64,000 nt of DNA, from the NCBI GenBank assembly GCA_030068075.1, contig CM057836.1, positions 72,143,788 through 72,207,787 of the forward strand, read 5' to 3'. The stretch is from Paguma larvata (Eukaryota > Chordata > Mammalia > Carnivora > Viverridae). The position numbers were made by a program, and so were the translations under genes. The notes beneath the pieces were generated by a model, which was given only the letters and a program-made list of their open reading frames with translations, ran no database searches and was not told the origin of the DNA. Of this stretch, positions 12,441 through 24,772 are shown piece by piece. How positions within the stretch are numbered: position 1 is the stretch's first letter; the number at the start of each line of letters is the position of its first letter.

Positions 12441-12864
12441 ACCCCCGCTTGCCACAGACTGCCTGAACCAATTCTTGAGACGCATTTCCCTGGGTTCTTT
12501 CTGGTGATCTCAGTAGCCGCCAGAGGGGGAGGCTTAGCTGCTCCCTGACGACCTCCAGACCATGTTCTGAGACATATATGGACAAATATTTTCTTAGCGG
12601 GCAGGCACAGAATGGCCTTGTGGCCATTCACAAGTTCCATGAAGTTCCAGCTCTGGCAGCCTGTGTGTTTGCAATAGGGCCTTGAAGCAGAGGTCCCCCC
12701 GGGTCAAACGCGACCCTGTGCCAGCCACACACTAGGCTGTCCGTGGGAGTTAGGCAACCAAGGCTCTGGCAGGACAGCAGGGGGACATGGGCAGCTTACG
12801 GGGCCGGCCTAGAGGGCCATACCCAAGCACAAAAGACAAACGTCATTCTAGGGTTTGCATGTGT

Positions 12865-13560
12865 GTGTGGGGGGGCAGTTTTTTATTGAGGTACAGCACA
12901 CATAGAGAGAAGTACACCAGTCGTAAGGGTACAGCTCAATGAATTATCACAAAGCGAACGTAGCTCTTTGGCAGCTCCCAGCTCAGAGAATAAAACTTAA
13001 CCAGCATCCCAGAGGCCCTTTCGAGGCCCCTTCTAGTCACTACATCCCTTCCCCACGAAGGCAACCACTCGCCCGATTTCTAGCGACACGGACGATCTGT
13101 TTTGCTTCTCTGCACAAATGGAATCCTACAGTCTGCTCTCCTCTGTGCCCGGCTTCCTAGACTCTGCGCTATGTTGTGAGCGTCACCTGTCTTGTGGTGC
13201 GTAGTTGTGAATCATTTGTGGGTCTACGGCGTTCTGTTGTGTCAATACTCCACAATTCATTTCTTACTCCGCAGTGGCTAGGCTTTTCTGCTGAGTCACG
13301 GGTATTCACATTTGGCTGTAGTGGACTTTGAGTAGCCAACATTTTTCATAGTGGTACCATCTTACGCTCAAACCAGAAACCCCGAAAGTGCCAACTGTTC
13401 CACATCCTGCATCAAACTTGATACGTCTGCCTTTTGGATTTAGTCATTCTGGCAGGTGGACAGTGGTATCGCACTGATTTAAATTCACACTGCCCTGATT
13501 ACGAGGGGAGGAGATGGCTGTTTTCTTACGTTCTGTTTTTTGCTTTTCAATGTGGGGATT
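12865..13560 (-). mobile_element. Ancient L1 (L1M-type) 3' region, antisense
   Basis: The antisense old-L1 block order is clear: 'ttttattgaggtacagcacaca', 'aaggcaaccactcgcccgattt', 'acaaatggaatcctacag', 'ccacatcctgcatcaa', 'agtcattctggcaggtg' and 'cagtggtatcgcactgattt'. Heavily mutated. A chance 150-codon open frame at 13434-13886 starts in its end. Confidence 0.65.
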
Positions 13561-13659
13561 TGTTTTCGATCTCCTCGCCCATCTATGATCCCAACTACAT
13601 CGCCGACGTCACCTTTCTGACGTTCTTTATGTTAGTTAACGAGCCACCATTTTCCTCAA

Positions 13660-15356
13660 GAAGATATTTTCCTGGACTTCCTTATGCCGGTGACAAAACC
13701 TCCAGATGTCGATGGGAGATAAGAGAGCAGAAGCACTCGTGGGAGGCTTCTGAAAAACCACTCTGCAATCGGCTGTCTGTCCCTGGAGGAGGGATTCCTG
13801 ATGGGCACGGTGTTCCATTCTTCAGGTGTCGCCTACCAACAATGTACCCTAAGTGCAGTATCACTGCTGAGGCTGAAGTAAGCTAAAGAAAGAGACTGCA
13901 TAATATGACCTCTAAGCCCTCTTTCCACCCCCGTCTCTCTGCCGCTGTAAGTGCTATGACAGTGTGCATCACGTGGCTCGGTCCTCCTATCACATGGGGA
14001 TCTTTAGGCCACTGCTCATCCAAGCGCTGGACTCTCTTCAGGTCCAAGGAAACAGAGAAGGGGCAACGCGCTCATTGATTCTATGAGAAATCTGTTAGAC
14101 TGGCAGTTTTTCAGTTCCAGGGCCCAGCTGCCCAGACGGGCTTTCCTGAAGTGGCTCTGGAGCCGTCTAAGCCTCGCCAGGAACCGGTGTGTACGGCTTC
14201 CTGGAACAGATCTACCAGCGCTCTCTCCTGGATGGTGGCTGGGGGCGGGGAGACGGGTTCCCAACCAGGGAGGCTGATCAGCCGTTGCCCCTTCTTAGAG
14301 CCTCAGTGTGATTTACGGAGTATATAGATTTGGGACGATGAGTTCCCTCATCGCCGGGACTTCGGAGCTGTCTCTTCAGGGCAACCAGGCAAGGGAGAGG
14401 TAGGCGGGCCAGATTTCATTCAGTGCAATGCTCGGAGAGGTCTTCCGACCTCTCCAGAGTGCCTTCTTTTGTTTCTTCTGATTTTATGTAAATTCATGAG
14501 ACAGAGAAGCTGGCAAGAGGTTTGCTTCTCCTTGGTCAATTACCTAGACACTTGCCTGCATCGAGGGAGGAAAAAATGAGATATATACAACTTTCCTGTG
14601 GGGGAGGACCTGGGGGTCTTCATCTCTGGGCAGGCAGGCGACGTTGCTAAGGGGATGCCGAGAGTCCATTCAGGACGACATAGTCCTTGGAGGGCTTACA
14701 AGGAAGCACCATCCCTCCCCCTGAGGATGACAGATGGTAAGACTGCAATTATTTCCACCACTTGTAAGGAAGACAAAGTTTTGGCTAGCCGAAATTTCTG
14801 GTGTACTCCAGAGTGTACTTAGGAGTTTCAGATAGGCCTAAAATATCTGTGTCAGAGAAGGAAGAGGAGGAGCCTTGCAGAACCAGCAGCGTGACATGAA
14901 TGGAGAGGCAGAAAAGGAGCTCCAGAATCAGGGAGCACCCGGAGAGCCCGCGAGCCCCCGTGACGGCCACGGACCATGGCCGAGCAGGGGAGGCGGGCAC
15001 GTGCGAAAGCTCAGAGCCCCAGTGACCAGTGGTGCTCCAGGCCCAGCCCGCGAGGGGCCCCCAGTCTTGCAGGAGTTTCCTGGACTCCAGAAGCCTGAAG
15101 TGCTGAGCGGCCAGCCAGAGCCTGAGTCCTGATGTCGCTTGAATGGGCACCGGCTTCAAGAAGATTCAGTGTTTGCTTTGCTAGAAAGAAAAACGAGGGT
15201 GCTGCCTGCTTTCCTCGCCCCGCTTCCGGCACTCCCGGGCAGACTGGGTGGTTTCGCTCAATGCCCAGACAGCCCGGAGCCCCCTTCATCTCTATGGTGG
15301 TAGTCCCAGAAGCACAGAGGCGAGGCTGGGGTGAGCCGATATGGCCCGTTTGGATG
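13660..15356. other. Intergenic, no recognisable feature
   Basis: I see no repeat I can name and no gene. Positions 14880-15120 are GC-rich with several CpGs. Open frames here are short and overlapping. Confidence 0.4.
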
Positions 15357-15370
15357 CTTTGTGCATCTTT

Positions 15371-15620
15371 TTCTCTTTTTTTTAAATGTTTATTTATTTT
15401 TGAGAGAGAGAGAGAGAGAGAGAGAGAAGGAGAGAGAGAGCAAGAGCGAGCACATAAGCAGGGAAGGGGCAGAGAGAGGGAGACCCAGAATCCGAAGCAG
15501 GCTCCAGACTCTGAGCTGTCAGCACAGAGCCCGATGTGGGGCTCGAACCTCATGAACCACAAAATCATGACCGGAGCCGAAGTCGGACACTTAACCAACT
15601 GAGCCACCCAGGCGGCCCTC
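15371..15620 (-). mobile_element. Carnivoran tRNA-Lys SINE, antisense
   Basis: T-rich tail, (GA)n expansion and head (gccacccaggcggccc) are all present. The flanking duplication is CTTTGTGCATCTTT (15357-15370) against CTTTGTGGATCTTC (15621-15634). It sits about 150 bp past the predicted PRKCE polyA site. Confidence 0.92.
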
Positions 15621-15687
15621 CTTTGTGGATCTTCAGAGGGTAGGGGAAAGCTGAAATCAAGCCTAGGTTCTGGAATCTGGAATCGCT

Positions 15688-15735
15688 AATGTACAAAAGG
15701 CACAAAGCTTCCTTCGTGCCAAGCTGCCACTCACA
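15688..15735. repeat. 48-bp direct repeat, copy A (past predicted 3' end)
   Basis: It begins AATGTACAAAAGGCA and ends TGCCACTCACA, and matches 17339-17386 at 42 of 48 positions without gaps. Confidence 0.75.
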
Positions 15736-15789
15736 AAGAAGATAAAAAGTGCTCATTGGAGCCGAGAAATAAGATTTAACGCCATTGTA

Positions 15790-15795
15790 TTTATT
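15790..15795 (-). promoter_or_regulatory. Candidate distal polyadenylation signal of PRKCE (AATAAA)
   Basis: TTTATT on the plus strand reads AATAAA in the gene's sense, 3.1 kb after the stop. Cleavage would be expected near 15765-15780. A GT-containing stretch (CTTTGTGAGTGG in the gene's sense, about 15726-15740) lies downstream. No SINE interrupts between it and the stop codon. Confidence 0.55.
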
Positions 15796-17338
15796 AGGTT
15801 CGGAAACAACACACGTTCACATCCTTTTGAATACAGTACATTTGGCACAATAATGTTTACAATGAAATAACACTAATGAATGGCAAGAGATTAAAATTAC
15901 ATCCAGAAAGGAAAAAAAATGTACAAATAAAGCATCACAATACAAAAAAAAAAACCCTAAAATTGAATACATTTTATATTTAGCCAGAATTATTTTGCAC
16001 ATAATTTAAAAAGAGGTAATTTTTTAGCCTTCTTTTTTTTTTTTAAAGCAAGAATGCATTTTTTTTTTCACCTTTGGAGGAAAAAACGATGTTTCCACTT
16101 CACAAAGTCCATGAGAGAACACAGGAGAACAGCTATCCTTCATATATTTTTTGGCATTTTTTTTTGCACTCAAGAGCTGGATAGATTAGAAAGAGATGTA
16201 AATAGTGTGTCCGCTTCCTAAGCCTTGTGAAAATTGAAATGAAACCATGAATACTCAAGGAACACACAAGCTTTGTTTCTATAGACGACGTGGGATTTGA
16301 ACCTGCCTGTAGGAGAAGTGGATGAGCTCCGGCCCCAAGCAGGAGGCGTCCCAGCCAGCCCAGCTTTGGGGCCGGAACGGGGCATCTCTGGGCCAGGCAC
16401 CCCACGAAGGAGCGCCTGGAGCTGCCGGGTGGAATGTATTATTTGACTTTCCAGCCAAAATGCCAGTTGTCCGGTAGGAAGGGCCCGAGCCCTGCCGACG
16501 TGGGAACACCACTGAGGCCTTGGAGCAGGCCACTCGGCATTGCAGGTAGAGCTTGCTCGGTCGTTCCAAGTTCACCGTGGTGAAGGAAGCAGAGGAGAAA
16601 CAGAGCAGTAGTGGTGCATGAGTATGACGGGCAGTATTGTCATGTCTTCTTAAAAATTGAGATGATGCCGCCACGTAGAAGTTTCTGTGCTTGTACTCAA
16701 CTCCAGAAGGTAGTCTCTCCCCTAGTACGTCAAGTTACCGAAGATAAATTAAGTTCATCTGTTCTTCCTCACTTCACCGGTACGCCGAACACACAAATGG
16801 ACAGAGCGTAATATTTCAAAGTATCGTGAGAACGGATCGTAGCCACACCTGAGTTTTTAAAAAATAAAAACAGAAGAAAACCGAATGCCATCCTCGGTGA
16901 TAACCAAGGCTACGGCCAGCCAGACGCAAATGTGGACACTGACTTGCCATGAGCTCGAGCTGGTCACCGTCCAAGCTTTGAAACCACCATCGAAAACATT
17001 CCCTTCTCTTCCCCATCCCTCTCAGGGCATAAGGGAGCACAGGAGAACTGTATGTGAGATTTAATGTAGCTTACTATATGTTTACGTCTTTGGAAATAAA
17101 CCAAAACGAAATAAACAACACGAAGGACTCCTCCCCATCCTCAAAAAGAAGAAACACGCCTCATCTCTCGGTAACTTGACCCAATACGCTTACAGAGTAT
17201 TGCACCTGGACATTATTATAATTATTCTTTCATAGACTAAAGTTTTATAATACGCCTGAACATGCAGCAGTTGATACCTCTAAGTTCAATGAATTAATTC
17301 CACAGGCCTTGCAGCAAACACTATATACACAAATCTCA

Positions 17339-17386
17339 AATGTACAAAAGGCAAAAAGCTTCGTTAGTGCCACTTTGCCACTCACA
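17339..17386. repeat. 48-bp direct repeat, copy B (inside the 3' UTR)
   Basis: Ungapped 42/48 match to 15688-15735, same orientation, 1,651 bp apart. It is not a repeat family I recognise. Confidence 0.75.
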
Positions 17387-17811
17387 CGTAAGTATATGGA
17401 GGGGCGGCTGGGAAATCCACGTGCAACAGTTGGAACGGAGTCCAATCCATTCCCTGCTAGATCAGTTCAGCAAAAGAGAGAATCAAATCACCCCCGGGAA
17501 CCATGTACACAAAGCCACAGAGAACCCTTGAGAATCAAAGAAGGTAACACTGTTCGCGTATCTACAGGAGGTAACATCGCATCCGTTAAGGAGTGTCCAC
17601 ACAAGTTGCCGCTGCATGTCGCACAGACACAGAACTCCGAGCACATCTTGTGCAAGCCACGTAGTCAGTTTGCAAATTAGTTGCTCTCCGGTCTCTGGAT
17701 TCCCTCCGCACAACCCATGCTTCGCCTCGATCGGCTTGCTCCAAAAGCAGAGATTTCATATGTAACTTTACACGTTTAATGTCTAAAAACCACAACACGG
17801 TAGTACTACCG

Positions 17812-17846
17812 ATTTTTTTTCTTTTCTTTTCTTTTTTTTTTTTTTT
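17812..17846. repeat. T-rich simple repeat in the PRKCE 3' UTR
   Basis: An almost pure T tract with a few C interruptions; in the transcript it is an A-rich stretch about 1.1 kb after the stop. Confidence 0.8.
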
Positions 17847-18919
17847 GTAGAAGTGTGCAAAAGGAACACACCGTTGCAGGAAATAAATAGAGCGGATGCA
17901 GGGAACTCAGAACGCAGCTGGAAAGAGAATTTGGGAGTGAGTTTTCCTAGAACCTCGGGGTCTTGGCCTGTTGCCTCGGTGGCCTCTGTGTTCAGGCAGA
18001 ACTTGAAGAGTGAGGAGCACGGCTTGCTTTCTTTTCTTTCAAGTCATCCAGCCCCCGTGTGCCACGAACCACAAAAACATTAACAGCATAAACCCCGGAC
18101 GGTTGGTGTCTCATTGTATAATAGCCCTTTAATATCTACCTGCATTAATATTGGAATTTGTATCTTTTGGCCGATTAGAAAGCCAATTTGATGAGATATT
18201 TTTCAAATGTTGATCGAGTTCAAAATCCGATTTCTTTTTCTACAAAGAGTGATTTCTATCACGAGATACATGCTCTCACAACTTTGGCATGCCCGAGAGC
18301 TACGACCGAAGCGAGCGAGAATTGGCCATTCTGGAGCAAACCAACACAGGCAGCTGACCCATGCGTCTCGCGGTCTGCCTCCCTCACAGCGTGCCTCGAG
18401 GGCACCAACCCCCATGCCGAAGAAGCACCTGTCTCTCCTGGACAGAAGGGCGGAGGCTGGCGGGCTCTCAAAAGTGGGAGCCTCGGAAGCGAGGCTCTCA
18501 GAAGTGAGAGTGATCGGGCCCCTGTGTCCAGCAGCACAGCCAGGGTCTTCTAGTCTCCTTCTCTTGTTGCTCTGTGAAGTCAAAGAACTGAAGCCGCCTC
18601 GCTGCCAGGAGCGCCCCGAGGAGTGGAAGCAGGCTTGCCCACAGACCAAACACGCAGTGTGCCCAGCCGACCGCTGACCCCACGCGATTCTGCATCGCCG
18701 GTGAGACAAGAACCAAGAGTGCCTTCTGGTCCCCGGGACAGGGGGGGAAGAGGGAGGAGCCGGCCTGGGGTAAGGGAATGCAATAAATAGAGGGTAGATG
18801 GGGGCACTGGGACTCTGGAGAACAGGAGAAGCAGTCCAAGGCCTTCTGAGCCTCCAGAAAGAGGACTCTTCTCGGCACCCCTTCCCACAGCATCGCCAGA
18901 CTCCACCTGGAGCAGCTTC

Positions 18920-20679
<1,760 letters not shown>

Positions 20680-21072
20680 TTTTCTTTGTTTGTTTAATGT
20701 ATTTATTTTGAGAGAGATAGAGAGAGCACACATGTGCAGGGGAGAGGCAGAGAGGGAGAGGCAGAGAGGGAGAGGCAGAGAGGGACAGGGAGAGGGAGGG
20801 AGAGGGAGGGAGAGGGAGAGGGAGAGGGAGGGGGGGAGGGGGAGAGGGAGAGGGAGGGAGAGGGAGGGAGAGGGAGAGGGAGAGTAGGGAGAGTGAGGGA
20901 GAGGGAGGTAGGGAGAGGGAGAGGGAGAGTAAGGGAGAGGGAGGGAGAGGAGAGGGAGAGGGAGAGAGGGAGGGAGAGAGGGAGGGAGAGGGAGGGAGGG
21001 AGAGAGAGGGAGAGAGGGAGAGGGAGAGAGAGGGAGAAGGGAGGGAGAGAGGGAGAGAGACGAGAGAGGGAG

Positions 21073-21115
<43 letters not shown>

Positions 21116-21528
21116 GGGAGGGGAGAGTAGAGGGAGAGGGAGAGGAGGGGAGAGAGAGAGAGAGGAGAGAGAGAGGGAGGAGGGAGAGAGGAGTGAGAGA
21201 GGGAGAGGGAGAGCAGGGGGGAGAGAGAGGTGATGAGAGGGAGGAGGGAGGGAGAGAGAGAGGAGGAGGGAGAGGAGGGAGAGGAGGGGAGAGAGAGAGA
21301 GAGGGGGGGAGAGAGGAGGGAGAGAGGGAGAGGGGGAGAGGGGAGAGAGAGAGGGAGGGAGAGAGGGAGAGAGAGAGAGAGAGGGAGAGAGAGAGAATCC
21401 CAAGCCGACTCCATGCTGTCAGCACAAAGCCTGACTCAGGGCTCAATCCCATGATCTCAGGGCGAGATCATGACTGGAGCAGAAATCGAGAGTCGGACAC
21501 TCAACGGACTGAGCTGCCCGGGCGCCCC
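20680..21528 (-). mobile_element. Carnivoran tRNA-Lys SINE, antisense, with a huge internal expansion
   Basis: It has a tail side (ttaatgtatttattttgaga) and a head side (gagctgcccgggcgcccc). The target-site duplication is TTTCCTGAATAGCTT (20665-20679) against TTTCCTGAACAGCTT (21529-21543), 14/15 identical. The element is about 850 bp instead of the usual 200 or so, because its GA-rich segment has expanded to about 650 bp. Confidence 0.93.
20741..21398. repeat. (GGGAGA/GA)n polypurine tract
   Basis: The plus strand is almost only A and G for about 650 bp, with 130 uninterrupted purines from 20931 to 21060. In the PRKCE transcript it reads as a CU-rich tract 1.7-2.3 kb before the last exon. 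It produces long artefactual Glu/Arg/Gly-rich (plus) and Ser/Leu/Pro-rich (minus) open frames. Confidence 0.97.
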
Positions 21529-21599
21529 TTTCCTGAACAGCTTCTGAACATCTATCTCAGATGCAGGGTTCTGCAGGACACGGTTTGGGAACTGGTTTT

Positions 21600-21775
21600 A
21601 TAGTTTATAAAACACCTTCCCATTTGTTTCCCATTTGTTTGATCCTTGGAACAGGCGGGTACTGTTATCCTGGTTTTTACAGATGAAGACACTGTGGCTC
21701 AAAGAGATTTGGCGACTTGACCAGGGTCACCCGACTAGTGAACAGCAGAGCTGGATGCAAATCCAGATCCCCGCG
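21600..21775 (-). mobile_element. MIR SINE, antisense
   Basis: Clear antisense MIR: 'ggtactgttatcctggtttttacagatgaag', 'ctcaaagagatttggcgacttgaccagggtcac', 'gcagagctggatgcaaatcc'. Confidence 0.75.
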
Positions 21776-23686
21776 TGACGCTGCGCGCATCGAATGTCTG
21801 GAAAGCTGGACACTGGCGAAATGGAAAGACACGGCAAGGATCAAAGTCCACCAGGAGACATTCCGGCCGGCCGGACGGCTAGGCCTGGGGTCAGAAAGCC
21901 TTGCCGGTGGACGAGCGTGGCGGGAGATGCTGTGGGTCGGGGCGAGAGTGGGTGACCGGAACTGGGCGAGCGTGCAGGGGAGCATGTGTTCAGATCAGCC
22001 CAGGCTGAGATCAGAACCCGGAGGAGAGCATGGAGCAGGGAGGAGCAGATCTTTCAGCCACATCAGTCCCGCTTCGTGTCTTTTCTCTGGGCTCGAGCTG
22101 CACAGTCGAGTAGGTCTCGGAGACCTCGGAGGGGAGAGAGAAGGGAGACATGGAAAACCGAAGGGATGGAAAGAGGACCTGAAGGATGTGCATGTTGCCC
22201 TTGGGATGGGGAAGCTGAGAAGTGGCTTAAGTCACCTCTACCAGGAGGGCTGGCTCCTGGGCAGGAGGACGATCTGTCTCCAGCTCCACTGTGTCCACGA
22301 CAAGAGGAAAAGGGGGCCCTGGGTGGACAGGGACTTCAGAGAGGAACACCAAAGCCCATCTCCACAGGGACCTGGGAGGACCGGGGCCTGGGGAAAGGGT
22401 GGGATGACGCCTCTTCCGAACTTCTCTGTCCAAGGACAGATGGGTTCACTTTGATTGAGGAGGGGGTTGCAGAGTACGGGCCTGCCATGCCAGGAGAAAT
22501 GAGTCTAGAAGGAGGAACAGGGTGAGGAGGAGTGACTTGGGAAGCACTGAGCAACATCCCAGAAGGTGGCCAAGGATGTCCTCGCGGGGAGTCTGCAGGA
22601 TGGACACCTGCAGAAGGGTGGTAGTTGGATGAAGAAGAGAGGCAAAGAATAGGGTGGGGGGAAAACTCAACCTGTGGCATCGCCAAGGCTGGGCCATGCC
22701 TGGGTGTCCGGTGTCTGCAGAAGCAGGGACACCTCTTTCCTGGCTCCCTGTCACCGCTCACGGATGAGGTGAGCACGCGTATACGGAACCTTGGGAAGTC
22801 TGGAACTGCTCGGGCACTAGCTCTCCCCGTCTGCCTACTTGTTTGTGCTTTACCTCTCAGTCATTCGTGTCCATGGAAACTGGTTTCATTTCCCGAGGTC
22901 GGCTGAGCCCAGCGGCGGAGCTAGATTCCACAGGGTGTCCGCATTTCACCACTCGCTGACCATGTGCCAGGCAGCCAGGTGCGGTCAGCGCAGCTAGGGC
23001 TGTCCTGCCCAGGGGACCTCTAGCTCCATTTATCGCTAGTTTGGGCTGCCGCCAAGTCAGCTCTGGGCTCTCCAGGGGTCACAGAATCATGGGTGGCATT
23101 TCAGTGACTGTGCCATTCTCTCAGAACTGTAGAGAAAGACACGCTTGCCTTGCCCACCCCCTTACCCAAACTGGCCCAGGCCCTGTTTTCCTTGGAAACA
23201 TTTTGGGTGCGTGTCAGTTACTCGTTTCCAATTCAAAAAGCTGACATCCCCACGTGCAATTCCTGACCATTAACCTTAGAGACTTGAATCGTTTTCCAAA
23301 GCAAATATCCCTGGGAAACACCATTCCCTATTCATAGCACGGAGACCGCATGGCATCCTCAAATTCGGAGAGGATTGGGCATTATATCCTTTATTCACTG
23401 ATTTTATTCTTTGAAAAGCTGTTGTCTCCCTCTGAGCCAGAACAAGACTCGATTCCAAGGTTCACATGGGCAAGCCCGCAAAGACATTCCCTGTTAACCC
23501 AGATTCTCAGTCTTCCCCTACGCCTCCCCTAAAGTCTAAACGTTAGACTCTCAGCCCACAGTGTGGAGCCTGAGAGGCGACCCTGGGACCTCTTGAGACT
23601 TAATCTCCTTCATGAAGCCCTTCCTACATGCTTGTCCCACACTTAGGGGGGTGACATGGAAGGGGACTGAGAGCACTAGCTGACCT
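21776..23686. other. Intron 14, no gene; CpG-dense start
   Basis: Positions 21776-21965 carry many CpGs (e.g. 'cggccggccggacgg' near 21866). Two overlapping plus-strand frames of 245 and 179 codons (21717-22525) begin in or next to the MIR and have no domain-like features. 22550-23686 shows nothing recognisable. Confidence 0.4.
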
Positions 23687-23870
23687 CTGATCCTGGTACT
23701 GCCCCTTCCTGGTTATAAGACTGTGAGGTCGCTCTTTGAGACTTAGTTTTTTCATCTGTAAAATGGGGGTAGTGACAGTCACTCTATAGGTTGCCTTGAG
23801 GACTCAATGAGAGGCCAGATGTCAGGTGCCTCAGTGCAGATTCCAACATGTAATGGGCACCCAAACAATG
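23687..23870 (+). mobile_element. MIR SINE, sense
   Basis: Contains 'gagacttagttttttcatctgtaaaatggggg' and 'ttgccttgaggactcaatgag' in the MIR order. Confidence 0.75.
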
Positions 23871-24109
23871 TGCCTCCAAGCCTTAGCACCGTGTGCCATG
23901 GACACATATCATAGACAGCTTGGTCGTTACCCAACACAGTCTGTGTCATCTACCCATTGATGCCATGGGCTTCTCAAAGGAGGGACTGAATCTTACATCT
24001 ACCCGTATGCCTCCAAATGCTGATCTAGGGTCTACCTGAACATCCCAGTGCTTTCTCCAGAGACTGGGATGCTTCCAATGGCACCTGATTGCCGTTGGGA
24101 ACAGTCCCA

Positions 24110-24389
24110 GGGTCTTACAGTCCTCTACTCCTAAGGCCCTTCAGGGTCTCATCCCCGCCTAGCTCCCCACTGCTTCTGGGCCCTGCTGGACCATGAGGTT
24201 CTCTGGACTCGCTGGCTTCCCCTGACTCCAAGCCTCTGCCCGGAACCCCCTCTCCCACTCCCGCCTCTGTCCTGTGTCCTCACCACCCAGCTGAGTTGCT
24301 TGCCTTTCCCAACCAGGCTTAAATGTCTTTCCTTCAAGCAGCCTTCCGCCCCTGTCTTTCCACCCCTCTTATGGGTACCCCATCATGTC
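24110..24389 (+). mobile_element. L2 LINE remnant, part 1
   Basis: L2 wording: 'aaggcccttcagggtctcat', 'ccccgcctagctccccactg', 'aggcttaaatgtctttccttc'. A SINE interrupts it and the L2 3' end resumes at 24609. Confidence 0.6.
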
Positions 24390-24608
24390 TTTTTTTTTTT
24401 TTATGAGAGAGACAGAGAGAGAGAGAGAGAGAACACACGCGAGAGAGCGCTAAAGCAAGAAAGAGGGGCAGAGGGAGAGAGAGAATCCTAAGCAGGCTCC
24501 GCACTCAGCACGGAGCCCGACACAGGGCTGGATCCCACGACCCTGGGATCATGACCCGAGCAGAAACCAAGAGTCAGATGCTCAACCAACTGCGCCGCCC
24601 AGGCGCCC
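24390..24608 (-). mobile_element. Carnivoran tRNA-Lys SINE (older subtype), antisense, inside L2
   Basis: It runs from a T-run through GAGAGA to the head 'gcgccgcccaggcgccc'. Body wording 'gatcccacgaccctgggatc' marks an older, caniform-shared subtype. I see no clear target-site duplication. Confidence 0.9.
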
Positions 24609-24772
24609 TCTCCTAACTTATCACAGCCCTGATCACACGCACCCTCCTCCTTTCCGCTCATCTGTGAGCTTGCTGGGGATGAGGGCTGGGTCGAACTCAC
24701 ATCCCGTCCCCATCCTAGTGCACTGCCTGGCACACGGCGAGCGCTCAATAAACAGCTGCTGAGAAGTGAGTG
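24609..24772 (+). mobile_element. L2 LINE remnant, part 2 (3' end)
   Basis: 'gagcttgctggggatgaggg', 'tgcctggcacacggcgagcgctcaataaa' is the L2 3' terminus. Confidence 0.65.

Larger units (their letters stand above)
15775..18919 (-). other. PRKCE: Probable PRKCE 3' UTR
   Basis: About 3.1 kb after the stop codon holds no recognisable SINE, LINE or LTR, unlike the rest of the window. It is AT-rich in its distal part, as expected of a selected 3' UTR. It contains runs of T/A (e.g. 17812-17846) and several ATTAAA-type hexamers on the minus strand (around 17056, 17775, 18129) that could act as proximal polyA signals. The distal end is inferred from an AATAAA at 15790-15795. A 48-bp segment at 17339-17386 recurs, 42/48 identical, at 15688-15735 just past the predicted end. 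Extent is inference; only the start is certain. Confidence 0.65.

Noticed and set aside
13434..13886. 150-codon plus-strand open frame
   Set aside because: Its start lies in an antisense ancient L1; codon content and neighbours give no support for a gene.
21717..22525. Overlapping plus-strand frames of 245 and 179 codons
   Set aside because: They start in or beside a MIR, overlap each other in different frames and a minus-strand frame, and have no motif or splice context.
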